From contig NC_133547.1 in the NCBI RefSeq assembly GCF_048773025.1, positions 7,574,001 to 7,638,000 on the forward strand: 64,000 nucleotides of DNA, given 5' to 3'. Within the stretch, counting starts at the first letter, position 1. Each line of letters starts with the position of its first letter. Positions 21,901-33,900 of the stretch are shown here, piece after piece. The position numbers were made by a program, and so were the translations under genes. Below the pieces are notes generated by a model. It was not told where the DNA came from. It did no database searches and was given only the letters and a program-made list of their open reading frames with translations. The stretch comes from Camelus bactrianus. Its lineage: Eukaryota > Chordata > Mammalia > Artiodactyla > Camelidae.

Positions 21901-24900
21901 GAAGGCCGGCCCTTGGCTCTCAAGGGGCTGGTGAGACTGTCCCCGGGACAACCCTTTGGAAGGCGGTCCGATCTGGTGGTTCTGAAAGAGCCACGAGTTG
22001 ACCTGGGAATCCCCACTCCGGGAATCTGTGGTAAGGAGCATTCAGGTACTTGTCCGCAGGGCGAGCCAGTGTGGAAGTATTTTCAACAGAGAAGGTAACA
22101 GAACAATCCAAATGGCGTCAGCAGATGAGCGGCTTAGTAAGGACGAAGGAGCCAGCCCACCTGACACCACCCCAAGCACAGGCTTCTGGGGGCCTGGTCA
22201 AGTGGCAACACACACGTGCCAGACGCCAAGTGGAAGGAGATCACGCAATACCTCACACAATTGCTAGAGAACTGGCTGAACTGCATTACGGATAGTGGCT
22301 TTGATAGCAGTATTGTCTCAACGCTAAATTTGCTGAATTTGGTAACTCTGCCGTGGTCAAGTAGGAGAAGGTTCTTATTCTCAACAGCTGAAATATTAAA
22401 GAAGCACAATGTCTGCAATTTACTTTCATTGGAAAAAGAAAATGTACACACGCTGAGAGCTCCGGATAAAGCGAATGCAGCTAAACAGCTGCAGGGGGTG
22501 AATCTGCTGTGGTCACCAACAATCCCCGTCTCCCCGCATTCAGTCTCCTCCCACATTGTACCAGGGTTGGTCTAAGAAGTGATCACATGTCACTTCCAAG
22601 ATTAGGTTGTAAAGAAGACTGCAGCATACATTAACTATATCTCAATTAAAAAAAACAACAACATTGTGGCTTTTATCCTGGGCACTCTTTCCCTCTCTGC
22701 TGTTTGATCTCGCACTTGGGGGAAGCTAACAAAGGGGGCACGTTCTGAGCTGTCGTGTGGAGAAGCTTTGGCCTCAGTTCCTCCCTATGTAGGTCCCCCT
22801 TCTTGCCAACAGCTGCACGAGGGCACCATCTTGGAAGCAGATTCTCCAGCCCAGTCAAGCCTTCAGATGACTGCAGCCCTGTTTGATACCTTGACTATAA
22901 TCTCGTTAAGAGATCACGAGCCACAACCCTCCAGTGAAGCTGCTTCCAGACTCCTGGTTCTGAGAAACCGTGTGAGATAAATTAATGTTTGTGGTTTCAA
23001 GCTGCTAAGTTTGGGGGCAGGGAAGGGTGGTCATTTGTTACACAGCAATAGATAACTAATACATCTGGTTAGAGAGTAAAGAACTCCCATGAGCATTATG
23101 CCCATGTACTAGACTTACAACTTTGCTACAAGTTTGAAATGATTTAAAAATGAAAAGTTTAAAAATAAAAAAGTTTTAAAAAAACAAAGTTTTTAAAAAA
23201 AAGTTTTAAAATTAAAAAAACAAAACAAAAAACCTCCTTCCTCATTAAAAATGCAGAGACAAATACTCACCCACTCCCCCTAAACCAAGTCAAAAAACCA
23301 AATGACATAACCGGGGGGAAATAGTTGCAATTCATAGCACAGACAAAGTTCATCTCTCTCATATATAAAGAGTCTCTAGAAATCACTAAGAATAACAACC
23401 AGTGACAAAAGGGGGGCAAAGGGTGTGATCACACAGAGCACAGAAAAGGAATCACACAAGGCTTCACTATTTCAAGAGATGCTCAACCTCACCTGTAATA
23501 AATGCAAATCAAAAGCACTCTATGGAATGATTTTTAGGCATCATATTAGGAATAAGCCATATGTCTCATAGACACTCATAAGTTGCCCTCACGGGTCTAA
23601 ACTGGCACAATTTGCTACAACTTCAGAGGATAGCAATTCAGCAGCAGCTGTGCAAATTATAAGTGCACTGCTTTTACCCAGCAAATAGGCTTCCAGACAG
23701 TGACCAAAGAGATACACCTGCATGAGTGTGAAATGACACACAGACAACTTATTTACTGCAGCTCTGTGTGGAGGACCAGAGCCCAAGTGGGGTCTAACCA
23801 TCAGAACAGTGTTTCCCAGGATGAATGATAGTCCACTCCTATCTGCAGAGGAATACTTCTCCACTATAACAAAGGACCCAAGAAACTCCCCACATGCTGC
23901 CCAAGTGAGTGGATAATGTGCTCCCTGCTGGGTAGAGAGAAACGGGGAGAGAAATGTAAGCTTGTATTTGCTCAAGGCTGTATATGCACAAAGAGCTGGA
24001 AGGATATACAAAAAGTAAGCGCTGAGGTTATGGGGAGGGGTCGGGGCTGCGAATGCAGGCATGGGGCGGGATGCTTTTCCCCATACTTTAAAAATGCCTT
24101 TTTTCTTTCTTTTAAATGTAGGTACTGGGGATTGAACCCAGGCCCTCGCGCATGCTAAGTATGCACTCTACCACCAAGCTATTCCCACCCTGCTAAAAAG
24201 GCTTTTTCATGATCAAATCATGTGAATTTAACACCTATGGTCAAAAAGGACAAATATTTTCAATGGATGGGAAGAAAGAAAGAAAGCCTAAAAGGAAGCT
24301 TCATACCAAAAATGTTACCAGTGGATCCTGCACAGTGGTGTTAGGGGTCATTTGTTTTTCTTCTTGGTTCTTTTCAGTGTTTACTAAATTTTCTAAATAA
24401 GCATGAAATTATTTTTATAATCACTTTTTTAAAAACTCCCACCTGAGTGGACTGTTTACGAAGAAATTCCAACTGCCCCTGGGGAGACGGCCAGACAGTT
24501 GATTCGTACAGAATTAGAGGAGGTGGCGAGCATTTTCCCGCCTGGCCGGGAGTGAGCTGGTGGCTGACCCGGGCTGACGAAGCTGCTAGAGGAAGCCTTC
24601 ACTGGCACAAACCTCATGGGGGAGCAACCAGACTGGTGTTTTCCATGACATGTTTGGAATGTAACACTCAATCCTCTGTATCCCGCAGGGATTGGTTCCA
24701 GGACCCCCGTCGGGTACCAAATCTGAGGATGCTCAAGTCCCTTGTATAAATGGGGCAGTATTTACGTATAATCTACACATATCCTCCCATATATTTTAAA
24801 TCACCTCAAGGAGAGCGCATGCTTACCATGCACAAGGTCCTGGGTTCAACCCCCAGTACCTCCATTGAAAAAATAATAATAAATAAATAAATAAACCTAA

Positions 24901-27900
24901 TTATCTTCTCCCTCCAAAAAACAAAACAACAATTTTTAAAAAATCACCTCTAGATGACTTATGAGACCTAAGACAATGTAAATGCTACGTAAAGAATTGC
25001 CTGCACGTGGCGAATTCAAGTTTTGTGTGTTGGAATTTTCTGGAAGATTTTCCCTGAATCTGTAGTTGTTTGAATCCATGGATGCAGAACCCGAGGATAT
25101 GGAGGGCTGACTGGATACCCTCTGATCCTGCGATTCTATTTCTAGAAATTTCCCCTACACATATTTTCACACGTGTGCAAAGCCAGATACAAGAATATTT
25201 ATCGAAGTGTTGTTTATTATCCAGTCCACGGGAAACCATGGACTAGGGGCCTGAAAAAATGAAGCCTTGCGTGTTTATGTGATGAAATGAAATATACCAA
25301 CAGAGTTGGCAAACCGTGGCCCAGAACCCAACTCTGGCCGGCTGCCCGCTTGGCCAACCAGTATGTATGGCCCACAAGCTAAGAATAGTTTTCACATTTT
25401 TAAACGGGTGAATAAAAGTCAAAAGAAGAAGAATATTTTGTGGCTTGTGATTCTGATATGAAATTCAAATTTCAGTGTCCATAAATAAAGTTTTGTTAGG
25501 ACACGTCCATGCTTGCTGGTTTATGTAGGGTCTAGAGCAGCTCTGAGGCTGTGACAACAGAGTCCTGCAAAGCCTAAAAAAGGTTTATGGCTTTCAGGGA
25601 ACATTTGCCTGGCTTCTTTCACTTTGCAACTTTGCGGGACTTTCAGCATGCCTGGCCCTGTTCAAGCACTTTACATATATTAATGTTAACAACTCTACGA
25701 AGGAGATGCCATTATCATTTTACAGGTCAGGAAATTGAGGCACAGACAGGTTAGTGACTTGACGAAGGTCACAGAGCCTGTAAGTGGCAGAGTGGGATTC
25801 CAGAAGACCTGTTTGCTAACTACCCCTCCAACAACAGTTCTCCCGGATAGCAGTTTTTCAGCCATACCTAGTGTCCAGCAGGAATGGCCCTCCCTTTGTT
25901 TTTGCTGCGGGGTACTGAGCACCAGGGGGGTGCTTGTGGGTGTGGCTGAGTTCCTTCCACCATTCATTTATTCCAGTAAGGCTCACTGAGTGTCGTCCGG
26001 GCACTATTCTGGGCGCTAGGGATCCAGCAGGGCCACAACACACCAAGCTCTCTGCCCTCAGTGAGTTTCTGTTACAGCGAAGAGTATACGTTATAGAGAG
26101 GAGCTGGCGTTCTAGTGAAAAGAGTCAACAGGGAAGATGTGCAGCCCGGTCAGAGGGCGGTAAGTGCTACAGAGAAGTAAACAGCCGGGAAGGGCCGACT
26201 GGTGACCAACTTGTCCCGATTTGCCTGGGACTGTCTCAGTTTTAAAACTGAAAGTTCCGGGGGAGGGTGTAGCTCGGTGGTAGAGTGCCTGCCTAGTGAG
26301 CACGAGGTCCTGGGTTCAATCCTCAGCACCTCCATTAAAAACATAAATAAACCTAATTACATCCCACCACAAAACAAGAACAAACAAAAAAACAAAAACA
26401 AAAACTGTTCCATTTCCCAAGAACTTCCTTGGTACTAGGTAAACTGGGCTGGTTGGTCACCCGACGAGCGAGTCTAGACAAGGACCTGGCACACAGCCAG
26501 GGCTCTGCACGTATCTGCAGGGTGTACAGCACTGGAGTGCCAGAGGACAGGCGTGCTCTGGCCTGGCTCTCAACCACAGGGCTCGGAAGTGGGGAAGGCC
26601 CTTGCTGGAGGGACCCAGGCTGGCAAACCACTCTAGAAATAGTGCTTCCAGCTTGAGTCTCTCACAGGCCAAGTGGCCCCTCTCCCCTTCCTTCCTTCTG
26701 CCTGCTTTTTCTCCCTGTGTAGAGATGACTTGGGGACATCCTGGCCCTACATCCTTCTGGGCTCTACCCTATAAGCAGAAAAACTGAAATAATAATAATA
26801 ACAACAACAACAACAACAACAACAACAATAGCAGCCAACATTTATGGAGTGCTTACTCTGCGCAAAGCATACATTAACTCGTTAACTCGTCCTAACAGAC
26901 CTATAAAGAAACTGTCATTCCTATTTTCCAGATGAGGAAATCAAGGCTCAGCAGTTACAGGGACTTGCTCAGGGTTAGCACAAGGTCTGGCCTATACTCA
27001 GTGCCTTTGCTTCCCTAAACTTCTGTTGATGGAATGAAGAAACTGGCTGCTGCAAGTCACATGGTAAGGAGCAGAGCCTGAGAGTGAAATCACAGCCATT
27101 TAAGGCCAAAGCCCAGCTGACTTCTGCTGGACCTCGCTGTTATTCCCTCCTCTTCCTGCCTATCCTAATCTACCTACCCACTGGTTCCTTTTGAAGGAGG
27201 ACCACATCCATCCTTCCAGAAGAAAAGGTGGACTGCCTTAACCTTGTATGCTTATGTGCTAATGACTCACATGAGATGAAGACTAATTAATATGTAAAGA
27301 GTTTCAACAAATCAACAAGAAAATGACCAGCACAAATTTGAAAATGGTCAAGGGTGTGAACAATTCCACAGAAGAGATAAATAGCTTTAAATCTACAAAA
27401 ACTTGCCCAGCCTCATTCACAGTGAAAGAAATGTAAATTAAAACAAAACAAGATACTATTTTTTTACCGACCAGACTGGCTGAGTTCAATATTGCTGAGG
27501 GTGCGGGCAAACAGGCACAAATCATATATTGCTGATAATCTGTTAAACCAATTTATACTCCATAGAGAGCAATTTGGCAGTATCTGTCAAACTCCAAATG
27601 CATATGCTCTCAGACCCAGCAATTTCCTTGTTAAGAACCTATCCTACAAAGTGACATATGTACAGTTTTCTTTACAGCCTTGCTCATAGTAGCTAGAGAC
27701 CAAAAAGTGACCTAAATTCCCAACAACTGGTTAAATAATAGTACCTCCACACAGTGGAATGCTATGCAATTGTATAAAATGAAGTACAGTCTCTGAGATG
27801 AATTTTTAAATGATAAAAGGTGCAGAATGCATGCAAAGTATGCTATCATTTTCTTAAAAATGGAAGGGAAAGAATCCAGGTGTTATCTTGCTTGTCTGTG

Positions 27901-30900
27901 AGTGGAAAGGAGCGGAGGAAACCACCTTGGGGAGGGAAAGCAGGAGAGTGGGCTTTCATCCAGACCTCTCGGTATCCTCCTTGAAATGTCAGCTACCTGA
28001 ACATTACTTATCCAGATATGAAAATAATTCTAGGACATGATCCGTTTCCTGTTGTGTGCATCTTGTCTCCCTGACTAGATCGTGGGCTCCCCAGGGACTG
28101 GCCCTGGTCTCAAGCATCCATGACCGTCAGGAGACCCTCAGGAAATATCTGGGGAGCAAAGGAGAGCACCGTTTCCCAAGCCAGCGAGACAGAAAGGCAG
28201 GCAGGGCAGCCAGAGAGCAAGAGGAGGGAGCGGGGAAGAAGGGGCAAGGGGCAAGGCTGGTCTGCGCTAGGACAGAGGCTGCTGGGGTTCATCTACCTGG
28301 GGGGCCGGCGCCGGGGAAGCCTGGCTGTCGGGGGCCTGAGGGCCAAGGCCAGCTCCTTTGGCGACGGGGGTGGTCGGGGCTGGCTCTTGGGCGGGAGGCG
28401 GGGCGCTGACTATGACCGAGGCGGGCACGGAGAGGTGGGGTCCCTCTGTGGAGAGGGGCTGCTGGCTCCTCTCCTGAAAGGGGCAGCCCGCAAAGGGTCA
28501 GAAAGCCATCCCTGCAGACCCATGGCCTTCCTTGACGCCCCCGCCCCCACTGATGCTCCAGAGAAGAGGGTGGTGGGAACAGCTCGGGGGGGGGGCGCCA
28601 AGAGGCTGAATGCTGAGGCCAGGGGAGCCCCAGGGTCCAGGCACTTGGAGGCCAAAACCCAGGGCAGCTCCGTCCACTCAGTCTCTGTGAGTCGACTCCC
28701 AGCTCCACCCGACTCCCATCTCTCCCGCCCAGTCTGTCTGTGTCTAGTCCACTCTCTCTCTGTGATCCCTCTCCAACGCTCCAGCAAGAGGGCAGTCTGG
28801 CTCTCCTTGTCAGTCTGTCAGTCAGCCAGTCATTCACTCTCCTCGTCTGTCTGTCTGTCCCTCTCCCTTGTCTGTGTCAGCGTCTCTGTGTCCGCCAGTT
28901 GACCCCTGTCACCCTCCGGCCTCGTCCTCAGGGACACCCAAACCTGGAGCAGGGGTGCCACCTTTGAGTGGCTCTCCATCATCACAGGACCCTCCCAAGT
29001 TGCTGCCTCAACCACATCCGGTTTCGGCTCTCGACCCCTGCCCAGGCAGACCCCGCCCTGCCCTCGCGGCCCCGCCCCCGCCCCTCCCCTGCCCGGCCAG
29101 CCCAGCCCTAGTTACCTGGGGCAGGAACATCTGCAGGGAGTCCTGAGTGAGGATGGCCGTGGTGGAGGCAGAAGGCGGCTGCCCCAGGACAATCTTCTCC
29201 GGGCTAGACGCCAGGCCTGGGCTGGGCTGGGGGGTGGTGGCCTGAGGCGGGGCAGTGGCCTGCGGGGTGGGGGCCTGTGGAGGCTGCTGCTGCTGCGCCT
29301 GTGGCTGCTGGAGGCCCAGAGGCAGCGGTGTGCTGACCGCGGGGGGCGCCGGGGGCGCTGTCTGCACCGTGAGGACGGGTGCCGCCTCCCCAGTGGCGGC
29401 GGCGGGGGTGGCCGGCTGCACAAGGCCGTCGGGGGTGTTGAGCATGGCCACGGCGCTGGGGGGCAGAGTGACTCCCTGGAGGACGGTAGTGGCAGCAGGG
29501 CCGGCGGGCGCTGGCTGGCTCTGGGTGGGCAGGCTGCCCGCGGCCAGCGACACGGGCATCTGGAAGAGTGCCGGCTGGCCCACCTGGATGGGGGCAGCTG
29601 AGAGAATGTGGGCCGCACTGTGGGCCCCGGAGTGAGGGGCCAGCACGGGGCCCAGGCTCAGCGGGCCCGCCAGGTTCTGGTTAGTGAGAATGGGGTTTGC
29701 GATGAGCTGTCCGCCCGCGTGGGGGGCTGCGGCCGCCAGGATCTGCCCACCCACGTTGGCGGGCAGGGCCGAGAGCGGCTGAGGGAGCTGGACAGCGGAT
29801 GTGCCGGGCAGCAGGAACTGGTTCTGGCCCGGCAGCATGTGCTGGGCGGGGATGACGATGCTGCTGCCTTGATTCAAGAGGTGGACGCTCATGGGCTTGC
29901 TCAGGGCTCCGGGGGGCTGCGGTGGGGCTGCCCCTGTGGTGGTGGCAGGAGGCTGCTTGAAGACATTCGCCTGCAGAGCAGGTGCCGGGAAGCCTGACAG
30001 CACCACGTTCTGGCCAGCCTTGCCCGCTGCCATGAAAGTCAGGTTCTGGGGGGCCTTGGGCTGCTGCGGAAGGCCCCCCGCCTCACCCTGGATGGTGAGC
30101 GTGGCGCCTGCAGGGGCAAACGGCTTGGGTGTCAGCTGGTAGAGTTTGGGGGGCAGCACACCGGCAGGCTTGGGCTGGATGGGTGTGGGCGTGCGATGGA
30201 GGATCACGTTTGGTGCTGGAACCAGCGGTGATGTGCCGAGGCCCGGGGCCACCGCCAGCGGTTGTCCCGAGGGCGTCCCGCTGGCAGCAGCAGTGGCAGC
30301 TCCCGCCCCTCCGAACACCGAGTTCCCATTGAGCGTGGTGGCTACAGCGGCGGGGAGGTTCTTCTGGATGACCAGGCCAGCCCCCTGGGGCGAGACACCA
30401 GCTGATGCCAAGGTCACTGGCTCCGAGGGCCCAGCCGCCGAGGCCAGGTAGCCACTAACGGGCACCTGTTTGGCCAGGAGCTGGGAGGTGGGCGGGTTGA
30501 GTGCCATGACTGGCTGGCCCACCACCTGGATGGGGGCCAGGCCGAGTGTGGCTGCCGTAGTGCCCCCAGGGCTGCCGTTGGGCAGGCCCTGGAGGCCAGG
30601 GATGGGCTGCAGGGTCACGTTGCCCAGGCCCACAGGCTGCAGGAAGGGCTGGACACTGAGGGCTTTGTTGACCACGTCCTGGGGCGGGACCAGGGCCTGG
30701 TGGGTCAGCACAGTGGGCGGGGCCTGCAGCCCCAGGAGGTCAGCGCCACCAGGGAAAAGGGCCTGGGGCCCCGTGGCCACTGCTGTAGCCCCTCCGGCAC
30801 CCGCTGGGCCTGCCCCGCCGTCCGTGGGCTGCAGGGTGGGCAGCTGGAAGGGGCCCAAGTCCAGCTCGGCCTCAGCTTCGAGTGTCTGCTCAGTGATGTT

Positions 30901-33900
30901 GGCCTCTTGGAGGCTCTGCTGGAGGATGTCGCAGGGCTGGTCAGCGCCCCCACCGCCCCCGCTGCCACCCCCAGCCGAGGGCGAGCCCAGGATGTCATCT
31001 TCCAGGAAGTCAAGGTCCACGCTCGGGGCCGGCTGGCTGGGCTCGGGGTTCAAGTGGTTGCCAGAAGCTTCTTGTACATGGAGCTGGAGGCCGGGTGAGG
31101 TGGGAAGGAAAGAGCTGAGGTTAGCAAGGGGCTGGGCTCCAGGCACAACGGCAGCAAAGGGTGTCAGGGTGGCAGGGGCAGAAAGAACCTTCCATCTAGA
31201 AGTGGCTGGACCTGGCTTCAAACCTCAGCTTTGCCAGAGCTAAGCCGTACAACTGGAGCTTACTTAATCTGGCCTGTTTCCCCATCTGAACACATCAGCA
31301 GAATGGAATAAAAACCATTTTCTAAACAGCCATACAGGCCCATAATATTCATCCGCAATGCCAAAACCCAAAAGGCTCTGAAAACCACAAGTACTTTGGT
31401 GACTTTGGGCCATGAAACCTGACCAGAACTGAGGTGATACTCTCAGGGAGAAGGCGCAATTCATCCACATACCGTGACTCGTCTGAAGTTTGACCACACA
31501 ACGGTGAGCGAGTTTATGTGACACCTAGCACACGTTTTGCATCACTTTCCAGAATCTGAACAAGCCTGAATTCTGGAACATGCCTGGCCCCCAAGGTTTC
31601 AGATGAAACAGATCATGGTTCTATTACAGATTACAGCAGCAGCTGCCATCTGGGAGCCTTAATTTGTGCCAAGTGCGCTGTGAGTTTGATGTTTCTTAAA
31701 TGCTTTCCAGGATGGTGACCCAGGGCACAAATGTATAATCAATATAGGGATGCGGATTTGAGTAAATATTCCATAAGCAATAATTATGCCAATGGCACGG
31801 AATACCCACTGACATTTGACCAGATAATGGATCGAACCCCATGGTGAGAAAGATTCTGAGTCCACACGGAGGGCTCACAGCAGTCCCGGCACTGAGCTGA
31901 TGCTGGAGAAACATCATATGTCCCTGTTATTATTACCGTCCATGGGGTTGTCAATAATAGCCCAGTGAGGTGGCCCGGCTCCCATCCTCACCTCCCTGTC
32001 GGCGAGACAGGTCACCTCTGGCAGGACAGGCCTCCAGCTCAGCCCTGCACCAAGGACTAGGCATTTCTGAGTCCCTAACCACTAAATGGCATGATCCAAA
32101 CCTGTCTGCTAGGATGGCATGATGTTCACTGCTGTCATGTATGGGAGGTGTTGAGAGCCTGATCAGGGACCTCTTGGGTATTAAAAGAGGACAACAGCGA
32201 TAAGAATAATGACCACACAATGAGAACGGAAGCTCACAGTGTTACTGGGTTGATAAATAGAATAACATGAACATAATGTGTATTTCTTGGGTTCTGGATT
32301 TAGTCATGTCTATTATGCCAGATAAATTCTTTGGAATATATTATTATAATTGTTGGGAGAAGTCAGTGAAAACTAATGAGAAGGGCCTGGCATATGATAT
32401 GTGTTCAGTAGATGAAGAGGGAGGAGAGGGGAGTGGGGAGTGGGGAGCGGGGAGTGGGAGGGAGACAGAAGAGGGGAAAGGAGGAAAAAGGAGGGGGCGG
32501 GAGGGGGAGAGAAGGGGAAAGGAGAGGGGAGGGAGAGGCTGCAGAAGAGGACAACTGACATTTAGTAATGGGCCTGGCATAGGCCAGCACATAGCAGGTA
32601 CTCAATAAAAGCCCACTGTGTTCCCCACTCTGGGCTTTGCTCATCACCCCTGCCTTCAGGTGACACACTCCCCCACGGCTGAGCCTGAACAGGACCGCAA
32701 GCCATCAGGAGTGCCCCACCCCCCACCCCCCCATAACTCCAGGGCCATTCTCTGTACCAGCTCCGTACCAGCTCCCCTCCAAGGCCAGGGTCTCATGATC
32801 CCCACCTCCTCTCAGGGTCCTGCGGGCATAGCCAGGGGTCCAGCAGCTTTGTTCTCACCTGTACCTGGCCCTGCTCTCAGTGACTGCCCTGCCCTCCTCC
32901 CGGCAAAGTGCCTCAGTGGATGTGGGTGCCCTCCCCCTCCCCCTGCTACCCCCTTTCCTGCACTGGCTGCCTCCATGGGCAACGGATGATAATTGGAGCC
33001 CATCACCCTCCCCAAGCCCCCAGGCCACTTACCCCAGGACCTTCATAGAAGGCACTTTGGGCCTCCCCGGGATTATCCAGGAGGTCATCACTGTCGAGCT
33101 GCAACAAGACCCGCCCCCACCCAAGGTCAAAGGTCAGCTGGGCAGTGGGCCGGCCCACGCTCTAGAACAAAAACCAATTGAGGGTTACATGGGACAGAGA
33201 GACAAAGACGAGATGGGGGCGGGCGCAAGGGGTACAGGAAACTCTGCCTCTAGAAAAGAGGCCCCAAAGAAAAGGGCTTGGCTGCATCTTTAACACCCAG
33301 GGCATCCCCAGCACCGTGTCTGAGGCTCTCTGACACTCCTGCCTTGAGCTCTGGAATCCTGTCTCTATGCCTTTGCCCAAGCGGTGGCCCCCTGCCCCCT
33401 GCCTTTCCCCACTTGGTGTCTTTGGCAACACATCCTTCAGGGCTGGTCACATATGCCACCTCTTCCCAACAACGGTCTGTCCCTTCCCCCTAAGTCGCTC
33501 CTTCCTCTGTGCAGCCCTGCCACTCCCGGAGGCATCGTCAATGTCTGGAATAGGCCCTAAGCACTCACTGAATGTCCACAGCTGAGCCTCCTCAATTTCT
33601 CTCTCCAGCTGAGCTCTTTCCAGAACCCCAGACTGGTGGATCCAATAGCCCCCACCTCCTGGACTTCTGGAATCTGCCCCCAAACTCCCAATCTCAGGGA
33701 ACAGGACCACAACCCACTGAGCGGCTCAGATCAAACCCAGGAGGCATTCTGGATGCTCTTTCTGCCTCAGCATCGAATCCACCAGCAAGTCTAGTTGACT
33801 CTGCCTCCCAAAAGATCTCAAGCCATGCCTGGCCCCTCCTCCACCACCCACCCCATGGCCCCGGCCACCAGCGTCCCAGTGCACTTGCCCCTACTCCACA

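Noticed and set aside
26261-26335. Possible functional tRNA-Ala genes, judged from the A and B boxes
   Set aside because: The anticodon-arm and acceptor-stem pairing is degraded and an A-rich tail with flanking duplications is present. These are SINEs, not tRNA genes; the same holds for the other ten copies.
29255-31243. Several plus-strand frames of 80-257 codons opposite BICRA exon 4
   Set aside because: They are mirror frames of a GC-rich coding exon whose minus-strand frame is unmistakably BICRA.
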